Assembly (NCBI GenBank): GCA_024229515.1
Contig: JAAESI010000026.1
Span: 1-64,000 of the forward strand
DNA: 64,000 bases
Reading direction: 5' to 3'
DNA from: Pseudomonadota bacterium
GTDB lineage: Bacteria > Myxococcota_A > UBA796 > UBA9615
The notes below the pieces were generated by a model, which saw only the letters and a list, made by a program, of their open reading frames with translations, ran no database searches and was not told where the DNA came from. The first letter of the stretch is position 1; every line of letters starts with the position of its first letter. A program made the position numbers and the translations under genes. Shown here in pieces: positions 1 to 8,126 of the stretch.

Positions 1-149
1 CCGACTCCAACGTCGAGGCGCAAGTCGCTATCGTGCTGCGGGGCATCCGTCGTGGCCTTTCTCAATGCTTCGTAACATCGAGATTCTCACGCGGCGGGTG
101 CCCCGTCCATCCGGACCCTGGGCCTTAAGATCTCACCTATGAGTCGAAG

Positions 150-929
150 CTAGCGGCTGCGCGCCTTCCTGCGAGACAGCCCCGCGAGGAGCTTGGCGTA
201 GCCGTCCATCGGCTTGACGGACTCGATCGTCAGGCCGGCGTGGAACTTGTCCCGCACATCATCGGTCCACGCGACATCGCACAGAATCGTGAGGTCCAGG
301 AGGCCGCCCCGGTTGGGGAGATCGACGTGGGCGCGGAGGCGGACCTCGTCGCCTTCGGCGAGCTTCGAACGGTCCGCGAGGATCCGCACGCCGCTGGCGC
401 TCACCTCGGTGATGGAGACCGACTCGACGGTCGCTCCGACGAAGATGGCGGCGCCGAAGTAGCAGACGAACCGCTGCTCATCGCCGTGCTCTTCCCCGGC
501 GCGGGGAGGGTCCGGGATGAGCACATGGGGCGTCGGCTGGCCTCCCGACGTATCCGTCGCCATGCGCAGGCGTGCGGCCTTGCGCAGGCTGTCGGTGGGG
601 CGAGGCGGGGGGACCGGAGTGAGGGACAGATCCTGGACGGGCGGCACCGGTCGGGCCGGGGGGAGGGTCTCCTCCGGGTCGTCTTCTTCGTCTTCTTCGT
701 CTTCTTCGTCTTCTTCGTCGTCGGTCGCTTCCACGGCCGCGAGGAGCTCGTCCTCTTCGTCGTCGCCCAGTTCGGCTTCGCCGGAGTCGCCGTCGGCAGG
801 CATGTCGCTGGTGACCTGCAGCAGGTCGGTTTCAGACAGCTCGACGGTCTCGCCTTCGGCCTCCGCGTCGTCCGCGGGCTCGGGGTCGGCACCGTCGTCG
901 GTCAGATCCGCGGGGGGCGGGTCCTCCAT
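150..929 (-). CDS. PilZ-domain protein with long acidic N-terminus
   Basis: The 259-residue protein has two parts. The first 110 or so residues are dominated by Asp and Glu, including a DEEDEEDEED run encoded by a 9-base repeat around 680-720. Residues of about 150-255 look like a PilZ fold, the family that binds cyclic di-GMP: FVCYFGAAIFVGA, then a SASGVRILADRSKLAEGDEV stretch, a beta-rich core and a C-terminal YAKLLAGLSRR. The start overlaps the end of the upstream receiver gene by about 98 bases in another frame, across a run of eight C (coding strand), so the pair may be one receiver-PilZ protein split by a one-base slip. Likely role, by inference: c-di-GMP-responsive output of the adjacent two-component block. 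The family call is moderate; the canonical RxxxR and DxSxxG signature is only loosely visible. Confidence 0.7.
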   Translation of the reverse strand: MEDPPPADLTDDGADPEPADDAEAEGETVELSETDLLQVTSDMPADGDSGEAELGDDEEDELLAAVEATDDEEDEEDEEDEEDDPEETLPPARPVPPVQDLSLTPVPPPRPTDSLRKAARLRMATDTSGGQPTPHVLIPDPPRAGEEHGDEQRFVCYFGAAIFVGATVESVSITEVSASGVRILADRSKLAEGDEVRLRAHVDLPNRGGLLDLTILCDVAWTDDVRDKFHAGLTIESVKPMDGYAKLLAGLSRRKARSR

Positions 930-1377
930 CTCCGGAGGGCAGGGGGGGGAACAGTTCGAGGACCTTGGCCTGCGCCAGTCCCGCTTTGAGCTGCCCGAGG
1001 GTGAACGGCTTGTGCACGAACGTGACGACTCGGCGGCGGCGCAGCGGTCGCTCGATCGCTGCTTCGTCCCGGTACACGCCGCTGGTGGCGATGATCGGCA
1101 GTTCCTCGTCGTAGTCGAGTTCCCGGCGCGCGATGTCGAGGAAGCCGATGCCGTCCAGGCCAGGCATGTGGAGGTCCAACAGAATGGCCGCGGGCCGCTG
1201 GGTCTTGAGCACCGACAGGGCTTCGTTGCCGTCCCTGGCGGTCAGGGTCCGGTAGCCGACCATGTGCAGCATGGAGACGGCGACCTGGCGTGCGTCGGGG
1301 TCGTCCTCCACGACGAGGATGACCGGTGCCTTGGCATCCGGCCGGGGAGGGACCCAACGCAGCGTTTTGACGTCCAT
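832..1377 (-). CDS. Response regulator receiver protein
   Basis: A receiver domain occupies residues of about 18-138: VILVVEDDPDAR carries the acidic pocket, LLDLHMPGLDG carries the phosphoacceptor Asp at about residue 68, the switch Thr/Ser lies in IIATSG, and the conserved Lys in FVHKPF. The start chosen is the ATG at 1377; an upstream in-frame start at 1422 would add 15 residues without domain content. After the receiver, the frame runs on for about 35 Arg/Gly-rich residues that look like out-of-frame reading of the PilZ gene. Removing one base from the eight-C run would join the two. No DNA-binding domain is present. The gene diverges from the histidine kinase at 1485, which suggests a shared pathway. 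Confidence 0.85.
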   Translation of the reverse strand: MDVKTLRWVPPRPDAKAPVILVVEDDPDARQVAVSMLHMVGYRTLTARDGNEALSVLKTQRPAAILLDLHMPGLDGIGFLDIARRELDYDEELPIIATSGVYRDEAAIERPLRRRRVVTFVHKPFTLGQLKAGLAQAKVLELFPPLPSGDGGPAPRGSDRRRCRPRARGRRGGRRRDRRAV

Positions 1378-1484
1378 GGGCAAGCCACCCAACCGACTAC
1401 GCCACCTGCCTGAGCCCGTCAAGGAAGCGTGGGCCTCGGCTTGCTTGCTATTCTTGGGGGCGGGATCAACCCCGCGCGGAGTCC

Positions 1485-3218
1485 ATGGGAACCCTTCCGA
1501 TCGCCGCAGCAGCTTCGGCCGTCACGCTTCTGGTAGGGGTGGTGCTGGGTCGATTCTTGCGTTCGGGCGGAGCCCTCACCGCCGATCTCGGGGCCGTACT
1601 CAGCGGGGTCCCCGACGCCGCCGTGATGCTGGATTCCGAAGGCCGCCTGGTGGGAAACAACGACGCCGCGGTGGAGCTCATGGGGCCGTTGTTGGAGGCG
1701 CCCAACGGCATCATCGGCCGGGAGGACCTGATCCCCCGCGGCATCCTGCTGGAGAGCATCGAAGCGGCGCGCTTGTCCCGCGTGTCGGGCCAGGTCTGGG
1801 CCGGACGCGTCAACTACCGCCCCCCCGGTGGGGGCAAGTCGCGGGTCCTTGACGTCCGGGTCGTTCCCGCGCAGGGCGACAGCACGTTGGTGACGGCCCG
1901 AGATTCGACGATGGACCAGGAGCGGGAGAAGAAGTTCCGCTGGGAGGTCGACCGGCAGGCGCCCGCGCTCAAGGGCATGGAGTGGCAGTTGGAGGAGCGG
2001 ACGGCGGAACTGGCCCGGCTCAGCGAGCAGTACTTCCAGCTGTTCGACACCGCGCCCGCCTTCTACCTCCACCTGGACGACCACCTCCGCATCGTCGTGA
2101 TCAACACCAGCGGCGCCGACAGCCTGGGGCACGAGCCCAAGGACCTGATCGGCCGGCCGGTGTGGGAGATCTTCGACCCCGACGACCGGGCCCGGGTCAA
2201 AGAGCACCTGGGCAAGCCCGAGGGGTTGGACCCTCACAACACGGAGGAGTTCTCCCTCATGGGGGGGAACGACAAGGTCATTCCCGTGCTCCTGTCGGCC
2301 ACGCAGGTGCCTGATCCGACGGGCCGCGAACGGCCCGGGATCCGGTTGACCCTCGTCGATGTCAGCACCATCAAGGAGCATCAGACTCTGCTTCGGCGGA
2401 TCTCCGCCGAACTGGAGGAGCGCAACGCCGTGCTCGAGCTGAAGAACGAGGAGATCGCCCGCGCGGACCGGCTCAAGAGTGAGTTCCTGAACAACGTGAG
2501 CCATGAGCTGCGCACGCCCCTGCACGCGATGATCGGCTACGCCGAGCTTATCCACTCCGGGGGCTACGGTCCCACCACCGATTTGCAGCGGCACGGCGCC
2601 GCGGGGGTGCTCAAGCGGGGCGAAGACCTGCTCCAGCTGATCAACAACCTGCTCGATCTCAGCCGGATCGAAGCGGGCCGGGTGGACGTGCAGATCTCCG
2701 CGTTCGACCCCGCCGCGGTGGCCGCCAAGCCGCTCGAGACGACCCGCATGCTCGTCCGCAAGAAGAGCGGCCTGAAGGTCCGGCTGATCAACGACGACGC
2801 CCCCCGCCTCGTGACGGGCGATGAGGACATGTACACCCGCATCCTGATGAACCTGCTGGGCAACGCCTCGCGGTTCACCGAGACCGGCACCATCGCCGTC
2901 AGCGTGTGTCGCGAAGGAAGCACGTTCGTGACCGCGGTCTCCGACACCGGCATCGGGATGGACGAGAAGGCGCTTCAGTTCATCTTCGACGAGTTCCGGC
3001 AGGTCGACGGCTCCACCACCCGCAAGTACGGTGGTTCGGGACTCGGCCTCGCCATCTGCAAAAAGCTCTGCGACCTGATGGGGGGAGACATCAGCGTCAC
3101 CAGCCGCGTGGGACAAGGCACCACGTTCTACGTAAAACTGCCCATCCACGGAGAGGAAGTCATCGCGAGGAGCAACGCTCGCGACTGGACCCAGCATGAA
3201 ACCACCATCTCACGGTGA
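1485..3218 (+). CDS. PAS-domain sensor histidine kinase
   Basis: This 577-residue kinase starts with one transmembrane segment (about residues 5-24, AAAASAVTLLVGVVLGRFL). A PAS-like domain follows (LSGVPDAAVMLDSEGRLVG), then a charged coiled coil, a second PAS (YFQLFDTAPAFYLHLDDHLR), another coiled coil and the catalytic core. HisKA has the H-box FLNNVSHELRTPLHAMIGYA with the phosphorylated His at about residue 340. HATPase_c shows the N-box NLLGNASRFT, the G1 box DTGIGM, the F-box and the G2 box GGSGLGLAI. All catalytic boxes are intact. The last 23 bases overlap the start of the next receiver gene, so the two are probably translated together. There is no attached receiver, so phosphotransfer to the neighbouring stand-alone receivers is expected. 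Confidence 0.93.
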   Translation: MGTLPIAAAASAVTLLVGVVLGRFLRSGGALTADLGAVLSGVPDAAVMLDSEGRLVGNNDAAVELMGPLLEAPNGIIGREDLIPRGILLESIEAARLSRVSGQVWAGRVNYRPPGGGKSRVLDVRVVPAQGDSTLVTARDSTMDQEREKKFRWEVDRQAPALKGMEWQLEERTAELARLSEQYFQLFDTAPAFYLHLDDHLRIVVINTSGADSLGHEPKDLIGRPVWEIFDPDDRARVKEHLGKPEGLDPHNTEEFSLMGGNDKVIPVLLSATQVPDPTGRERPGIRLTLVDVSTIKEHQTLLRRISAELEERNAVLELKNEEIARADRLKSEFLNNVSHELRTPLHAMIGYAELIHSGGYGPTTDLQRHGAAGVLKRGEDLLQLINNLLDLSRIEAGRVDVQISAFDPAAVAAKPLETTRMLVRKKSGLKVRLINDDAPRLVTGDEDMYTRILMNLLGNASRFTETGTIAVSVCREGSTFVTAVSDTGIGMDEKALQFIFDEFRQVDGSTTRKYGGSGLGLAICKKLCDLMGGDISVTSRVGQGTTFYVKLPIHGEEVIARSNARDWTQHETTISR

Positions 3219-3774
3219 AGACCCCCGGTCCTGGGAAGCTCAGGAAGGCCTGGGCATCCCGGAGAATCCGGATGGACGACGCATCCTCGTGGTCGAGGAC
3301 GACGCCCCCATTCGGGAGGTGCTCGTCACGACGCTCCGGCTGAGCGGCTACCGCGTCGCCTCCGCCGAGGATGGGACCGTGGCGCTGGATGTGGCCCGTG
3401 CGTACAAGCCCGAACTGATTCTGATGGACCTGATGCTCCCCGGCGCCGACGGCTGGGAGCTGACCCAGGAGATCCGCAGCGACCCCCTGCTCGGGGCGCC
3501 GCCCGTCATCGTGCTCTCGGCCCGCGTGCGCGAAGCCGACCGCCAGCGCGCCTTCGACGCCGGCGCCGTGCACTTCCTCCCCAAGCCCTGCCGAGCCGGT
3601 GACCTCCTCGAGGTCATCCGCACGTTCCTCACCGAGAAGGACGAAGCCAGCCCCGAGCAGATCGCAGACGTCACCGGGGCCAACGCCCTGCCGGACGTGC
3701 CCGACGCCGAGGACTCCAGTCAGTTCTCGCTGTCCGGTTCGATGGAGTTCGTGGTCGACATGGAGGACGAATAG
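3196..3774 (+). CDS. Response regulator, cognate of the preceding kinase
   Basis: The 192-residue protein has a hydrophilic 27-residue lead, a receiver domain (about residues 28-145) and an acidic tail. The acidic pocket is in RILVVEDDAPIR, the phosphoacceptor is about Asp78 in ILMDLMLPGADGW, the switch residue is in VLSARV, and the conserved Lys is in FLPKPC. There is no effector domain, so it should act by protein contact or phosphorelay. It overlaps the kinase gene by 23 bases. The tail (DAEDSSQFSLSGSMEFVVDM) has no recognised fold. Its stop lies 7 bases from the stop of the convergent reductase gene. Confidence 0.9.
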   Translation: MKPPSHGEDPRSWEAQEGLGIPENPDGRRILVVEDDAPIREVLVTTLRLSGYRVASAEDGTVALDVARAYKPELILMDLMLPGADGWELTQEIRSDPLLGAPPVIVLSARVREADRQRAFDAGAVHFLPKPCRAGDLLEVIRTFLTEKDEASPEQIADVTGANALPDVPDAEDSSQFSLSGSMEFVVDMEDE

Positions 3775-3781
3775 TCAGCCG

Positions 3782-4582
3782 CTAGAGCTTGGCGTCCTCG
3801 CCGTAGGCCTGGTGGACCCACTGCTCGAAGTCGATGCCCAGGGTGACCCCGCCGTCCGCGACCAGCGTGTGGCCGACGATGTACCGGCTCTCGTCGCAGG
3901 CGAGGAACGAGATGATGGGCGCGACGTCCTCCGGCTGGGCGATGCCCACGCCGACCGTCTTGCGCTCGAGGAAGCGTCGGACGCGCGGGCCGATCTCCCA
4001 GCGCTCCAGGATCCCCGTGTCGACGGTGCCGCAGGCGATCGCGTTGACCCGGATTCCGTCCTTGATCCACTCGCTCGCCATGTAGCGCTTGAGCGACTCC
4101 AGCCCCGCCTTGGCGGCGCCCACGGCGGCGAAGCCGGTGAACGCGGCGCTCGCCCCGACCGTCGACAGCAGCACGATCCGCCCGCCGTTCTCCTTCAGGA
4201 GGGGGTGGGAGGCCTGGCAGGTCGTCAGCACGGCGTCCAGGTGCACGGAGAAGGAGGACTGCCACAGCTCGGCCGTCATCTCCTCCAGCGGCATGATCTC
4301 CGCGTGGCCGGCGGCCGGCACGAGCACGTCGAGGCGGTCGAAGTGCTCCCCAAACGCAGCCATCAGCTGCTTGGCGCCCCGACGCTCGGTGAGGTCCGCC
4401 TGGAACGCCACCGCCTTGCGGCCCATCGCCTCGATGTCGGCCACGACGGCCGCCGCGAGGTCGTCCCGCTCCTTGTAGACGAGGGCCACGTCGGCCCCAT
4501 CGGAGGCCAACTGCCGCGCCGCCGCGGCGCCAATGCCCCGGCTCGCGCCGGTGACCAGAGCAACTTGTCCTTGCAGCTTCAT
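3782..4582 (-). CDS. Short-chain dehydrogenase, FabL-like, atypical active site
   Basis: The Rossmann signature TGASRGIG near residue 12 marks a classical SDR of 266 residues, and a VADGGVTLG C-terminal signature is present. The usual YxxxK is absent: the region reads FTGFAAVGAAKAGLE, so the Lys is present but the Tyr position four before it is Val. In FabI/FabL-type enoyl-ACP reductases the spacing is Tyr-x6-Lys; here that Tyr position is Phe. The fold is therefore intact but the acid catalyst looks lost or replaced. The gene overlaps the upstream reductase by 4 bases (ATGA). With two ketosynthase-type genes diverging from the same promoter region, a role in acyl-chain reduction, or as a non-catalytic partner, is inferred. 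Confidence 0.8.
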   Translation of the reverse strand: MKLQGQVALVTGASRGIGAAAARQLASDGADVALVYKERDDLAAAVVADIEAMGRKAVAFQADLTERRGAKQLMAAFGEHFDRLDVLVPAAGHAEIMPLEEMTAELWQSSFSVHLDAVLTTCQASHPLLKENGGRIVLLSTVGASAAFTGFAAVGAAKAGLESLKRYMASEWIKDGIRVNAIACGTVDTGILERWEIGPRVRRFLERKTVGVGIAQPEDVAPIISFLACDESRYIVGHTLVADGGVTLGIDFEQWVHQAYGEDAKL

Positions 4583-5406
4583 GCCGACGCCTCCGGCCGC
4601 TCATCGGCGGCGAACTCGTTGCGGTCCACGTTCTCTTCCATCCAGTCGTCGTAGTCGACGCCGCAGAGGATCCCGCCCTCGGCCAGCAGCGTCTGCCCCC
4701 AGATCCAGCGCGACGCATCGGTGCACAGGAAGGCGGCCACGTCCGCGATGTCGTCGGGCTGCCCCATCCGGCCCGCGAGGCCCTTCTTGGCGGTGAAGAT
4801 GCGCACCGCCTCGGGGTGGCGGAACCACTCGATGGCCCGGGTGTTCACGGGCCCCGCCGCCACCGAGTTGGCGCGGATGCCGTACTGCGCCCACTCGAAG
4901 GCGAGGTACTTGATGAGCGTCTCGAACGCGGCCCGGCTGGAGCCGATGGCGACGTAGGTCGGGTAGGCGGTGTGCGCCCCCAGCGTCGAGGTGCCGACGA
5001 TGACGCCGCCGGCCTTCTTGAGCCACGGCAGCGCCGCCTTGGCCGTCAGCATCGGCGACAGCACGTTGGTGTCGTAGGTCGCCCGCCAGGCCGCCTGGCC
5101 CACGCGGATGACGTCGCCCATCGTGCCGAAGGCGGCGTTGAGCACGAGGATGTCGATCTGGTTCAGCCCCGTCGTGATCTCCTCGAAGACGGAGTTGATC
5201 CCCGCCTCCTTGCGCAGATCCGCGCTGATGAGCTGCACCCGCCGGCCCTTGGCCTCCAACGCTTCCTTCGCGGCGTCCGCGTTGGTCTGGTCCTTCTTGA
5301 ACACGAGGATGAGGTCCGATCCCAGATCGGCGAGGCGGTGGGCGATCTCCAGCCCGATGCCGCGCGTTCCTCCGGTGATCAGCGCGACCTTGCCTTGAAG
5401 CTCCAT
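4579..5406 (-). CDS. Enoyl-ACP reductase-like SDR (FabL type)
   Basis: The 275-residue SDR has the TGGTRGIG cofactor loop and a FabL-like active-site region (YPTYVAIGSSRAAFE). A Tyr lies seven residues before the position normally held by Lys, matching the Tyr-x6-Lys spacing of FabI/FabL, but the Lys is Arg. The downstream segment (GLAGRMGQPDDIADVAAFL, then GQTLLAEGG) closely follows the FabL pattern. FabL reduces trans-2-enoyl-ACP with NADPH. A strong ribosome site (AGGAGG) precedes the ATG. It is the first gene of a two-gene operon, divergent from the ketosynthase pair with about 120 bases between. The FabL assignment comes from remembered motif similarity, and the substrate is unknown. Confidence 0.8.
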   Translation of the reverse strand: MELQGKVALITGGTRGIGLEIAHRLADLGSDLILVFKKDQTNADAAKEALEAKGRRVQLISADLRKEAGINSVFEEITTGLNQIDILVLNAAFGTMGDVIRVGQAAWRATYDTNVLSPMLTAKAALPWLKKAGGVIVGTSTLGAHTAYPTYVAIGSSRAAFETLIKYLAFEWAQYGIRANSVAAGPVNTRAIEWFRHPEAVRIFTAKKGLAGRMGQPDDIADVAAFLCTDASRWIWGQTLLAEGGILCGVDYDDWMEENVDRNEFAADERPEASA

Positions 5407-5456
5407 CGTGCCTCCTGATGCTGAACGTGATCGTCTCGCGGGCGCGAGGCGCGCGC

Positions 5457-5487
5457 ACTGTACAGAGGGGCCCCCCCGCTGTACAGT
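5457..5487. promoter_or_regulatory. Twin CTGTACAG palindromes in divergent promoter
   Basis: Two perfect 8-base palindromes CTGTACAG lie at 5458-5465 and 5479-5486, centre to centre 21 bases, or two helical turns. They sit between the reductase operon (start 5406) and the ketosynthase gene (start 5526). Spacing on one DNA face is typical of a cooperative repressor or activator. The cognate regulator is not identifiable in the window. Confidence 0.6.
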
Positions 5488-5525
5488 CCGCCGCCGCCCC
5501 CCCGATTTCGATGGAAGGAGAGCCC

Positions 5526-6818
5526 ATGCGCCGTCGAGTTGTGGTGACCGGAATGGGGACAGTTACCCCCCACTCCGATGACGTTGACGAGCTGTTCCGC
5601 CAGCTGAGCGAAGGGATCTCTGCCGTCCGGCGGATCCAGTCGTTCGACCCCTCGGCCATCGCGTGCCAGGTCGCCGCTGAGGTGATCTACGACGTGGCCG
5701 GTCCCGACCGCCTGGGTCCCTACGACCTCCGCCCCCGCGCCATGCGCTTCGCCACGGCTGCGGCCGAGCGTGCGTTGGCGTCCGCGGGCCTGGAGGCATC
5801 CGACGACGAGGACGTCCGCGACCGCCGCGGCGTGCACCTGTCCGTGGGTGTCGGCTCCACCGCCATCGAAGCGCTGGGCCCCGTCACGCTGCGCTCCTGG
5901 GGCGCCCCCGACGGCGACACGAAGCGTCCGCTGCCGGAGTTCCGCACCGCGGCCTCCGAGGACCCCGAGGCCTGCCGCGTGCTGGACGACTGGTTCGTCG
6001 ACAACGCCGCGCCGGCCCTCGGCCTCATGCTCGGCGCCAACCGCGTCGCCACCGCTGCTTCGGCGTGCGCGTCGGGCTCCCACGCCATCCTCGACGCGGT
6101 CGCCGCCCTCCGCCTCAACCGGGCCGACGTCATGCTCTGCGGTGGGGTCTGCACCCCGGTCACGCGCTCGATGATGCCGGGCTTCGCGATGCTGTCGGCG
6201 CTGACCAGCAACAACGACGACCCCGCCGGCGCCAGCCGCCCCTTCGATGCGGACCGGGACGGCTTCATCATGGCCGAGGGAGCCTCCCTCCTCGTGCTCG
6301 AGGAGCTGGAGCATGCTCGCGCCCGCGGCGCCCAGATCTTCGGCGAGATCCTGGGCATCGGCATCGCCACCGATTCCTACCGGCTCACCGACCCCGAGCC
6401 CACCGGACGGGGCATGGGTGAGGCCATGCGGCGCTCGCTCGCGGACGCCTCGTTGGCGCCCTCGGACGTGGACTACGTCAACGCCCATGGCACCTCGACC
6501 AAGCTCAACGACGCGGCCGAGACCAAGGCCGTCAAGGCGGTGTTCGGGGCCCACGCCGCCTCGCTGCCGATGTCGTCGTCGAAGTCCATGTTCGGCCACC
6601 TCATCCACGCCGCCGGGACCACCGAAGCGATCGTCTGCCTGCAGAGCATCCGCAACGGGGTCATCACCCCGACGATCAACCAGCAGACGCCCGACCCGGA
6701 GTGCGACCTGGACTACGTGCCCAACACGGCGCGCGAGCTCCCGGTGAAGGTGGCGATGAGCAACAGCTTCGGCTTCGGCGGTCAAAACGTGTCTGTGCTG
6801 CTGGGAGGTGCACCGTGA
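5526..6818 (+). CDS. Beta-ketoacyl-ACP synthase (FabF/KS-alpha type)
   Basis: A complete ketosynthase of 430 residues. The catalytic triad is intact: Cys at about 181 (TAASACASGSHAI), His at about 321 (NAHGTSTKLND) and His at about 358 (FGHLIHAAGTTEA), with the Lys of SSKSMFGH and the C-terminal SFGFGGQN. It would condense malonyl-ACP with an acyl primer. The ATG at 5526 was chosen because AAGGAG lies just upstream and the protein then begins RRRVVVTGMG as in the family; an upstream start would add 36 unrelated residues. It is translationally coupled (GTGA overlap) to a second, catalytically empty ketosynthase. No acyl carrier protein is present nearby, so a carrier must come from elsewhere. 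Confidence 0.9.
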   Translation: MRRRVVVTGMGTVTPHSDDVDELFRQLSEGISAVRRIQSFDPSAIACQVAAEVIYDVAGPDRLGPYDLRPRAMRFATAAAERALASAGLEASDDEDVRDRRGVHLSVGVGSTAIEALGPVTLRSWGAPDGDTKRPLPEFRTAASEDPEACRVLDDWFVDNAAPALGLMLGANRVATAASACASGSHAILDAVAALRLNRADVMLCGGVCTPVTRSMMPGFAMLSALTSNNDDPAGASRPFDADRDGFIMAEGASLLVLEELEHARARGAQIFGEILGIGIATDSYRLTDPEPTGRGMGEAMRRSLADASLAPSDVDYVNAHGTSTKLNDAAETKAVKAVFGAHAASLPMSSSKSMFGHLIHAAGTTEAIVCLQSIRNGVITPTINQQTPDPECDLDYVPNTARELPVKVAMSNSFGFGGQNVSVLLGGAP

Positions 6819-8125
6819 GCGCCGTCGTCTTCACCGGCTACGGCGCCGTCACGGGCGCCGGCGATGACGCCGCGTTCCGCGCCCTCTGGCTCGCCGGCGG
6901 CACCGCCGTCCGTCCCTTCGAAGGCAAGAACCACGAGGGGCTTCCCCCCGGCTACGGCGCGGCCGTCGCGTTCACCCACAAGGAGCTCCGCGGCCTCCCC
7001 GGGGGCCGAGGCCTGCGCCCGGGCACGATGACCGACCACACCTTCCTCGCCGTCGGCGCGGTGGGCCGGGCGCTCGCCGCCGGGGGCCTGGACGATCCGG
7101 CCGGCGACGACGACGCCGTGGCCGATCGTCGCGGTGTCTACCTGGGCACCTACACCAACTTCCCCGGGCTCAAGAAGCACCTCAAGCTGACCCACTTCAT
7201 GGGCTCGCCCGAGGCTGCCGAGGCGGGGAACTACGTCGTCGACGACAGCCGGATCAACGCCGGTATGAAGGGCTTCAGCGGCTTCGACTTCCTGAAGCTG
7301 ATGAACAACATGCCGACCGCTCACGCCGCCATCCAGGCCAACGCGCGCGGTCCGGCCAACACCTTCCTGGGGCACTCGTCGGTCGGCCTGCAGGCCATCG
7401 GCCGGGCGTGGGACTCGCTCCAGCTGGGGCTCGCCTCGCAGTTCGTCACCGGCGGCTCCGGCCCCGGCACCCTCGAGGGGCTCTGCCTCGCCCACCGGGG
7501 CCGTCGCCAGCTCGCCAGCCCCGGCCTCGACCCCGCCTCCGCCGCGCGCCCCTTCGACGCCTCGGCCACGGGGCTCGTCCCCGGGGACGCGGGAGCCGCC
7601 TTCGTGCTGGAGACGGCCGAGTCGGCGCAGGAGCGGGGGGCGACCGCCCTGGCCCGCCTCGTCGCCTACGACGAGCGGCTCGTGGTGCCGACCGCTGAGC
7701 GCGGCCCGCTCCCCGACAGCAGCGGCATCGAGCGTCTGCTCCGGGCGGTCCTGGGCCAGGCGGGGTGGACCGCCGACAGCGTGGATCTCGTGTCTGCGGG
7801 CGGCTCCGGCCTCGCCGAGCTCGACGAGCCCGAGGCGGAAGCGCTGGCCGCGGTCTTCGGCAGCTCCTTGAGCAGCAAGCTCGTGGTTCACACCGGCGTG
7901 GTCGGCTTCACCGAGGGCGGTCACGGCCCCCTCGGCCTCGTCGGCGCGCTGCAGGCGATGGAGGACGGCCAGCTCGCACCGATGGTGGGACTGCAGACCC
8001 CGTCGGCGGCGTTGGGCAGCTTCCGTCCCCGCGCCACCTCGGTCGAGGCCGACGTGCGTCGCGCCCTCGTGCTGTCGGTGTCGCCCGAGGGCACGGTCAA
8101 TGCGCTCGCGGTCGAGCGGCTCTGA
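6815..8125 (+). CDS. Active-site-less ketosynthase partner (CLF-like)
   Basis: Thiolase-fold protein of 436 residues, related to the preceding ketosynthase along its length. All three catalytic positions appear changed: the Cys region reads TFLGHSSVGLQAIGRA, the HGTST His region reads AGGSGLAELD, and the GHxxGA region reads VGFTEGGHGPLGL. That pattern resembles chain-length factors (KS-beta) of type II polyketide synthases, which heterodimerise with an active KS. The GTG start overlaps the upstream stop by 4 bases and follows GGGAGG. The tight coupling to an intact KS supports a heterodimer. Whether it sets chain length or primes chains is not known. Confidence 0.75.
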   Translation: MSAVVFTGYGAVTGAGDDAAFRALWLAGGTAVRPFEGKNHEGLPPGYGAAVAFTHKELRGLPGGRGLRPGTMTDHTFLAVGAVGRALAAGGLDDPAGDDDAVADRRGVYLGTYTNFPGLKKHLKLTHFMGSPEAAEAGNYVVDDSRINAGMKGFSGFDFLKLMNNMPTAHAAIQANARGPANTFLGHSSVGLQAIGRAWDSLQLGLASQFVTGGSGPGTLEGLCLAHRGRRQLASPGLDPASAARPFDASATGLVPGDAGAAFVLETAESAQERGATALARLVAYDERLVVPTAERGPLPDSSGIERLLRAVLGQAGWTADSVDLVSAGGSGLAELDEPEAEALAAVFGSSLSSKLVVHTGVVGFTEGGHGPLGLVGALQAMEDGQLAPMVGLQTPSAALGSFRPRATSVEADVRRALVLSVSPEGTVNALAVERL

Positions 8126-8126
8126 G

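Noticed and set aside
1..149. End of an upstream gene in the first 149 bases
   Set aside because: All plus-strand frames close within this stretch, and none shows recognisable C-terminal features, so nothing can be supported.
5418..5525. Longer ketosynthase starting at 5418
   Set aside because: The extra 36 residues cross the palindromes and do not resemble the family, while AAGGAG precedes the ATG at 5526.
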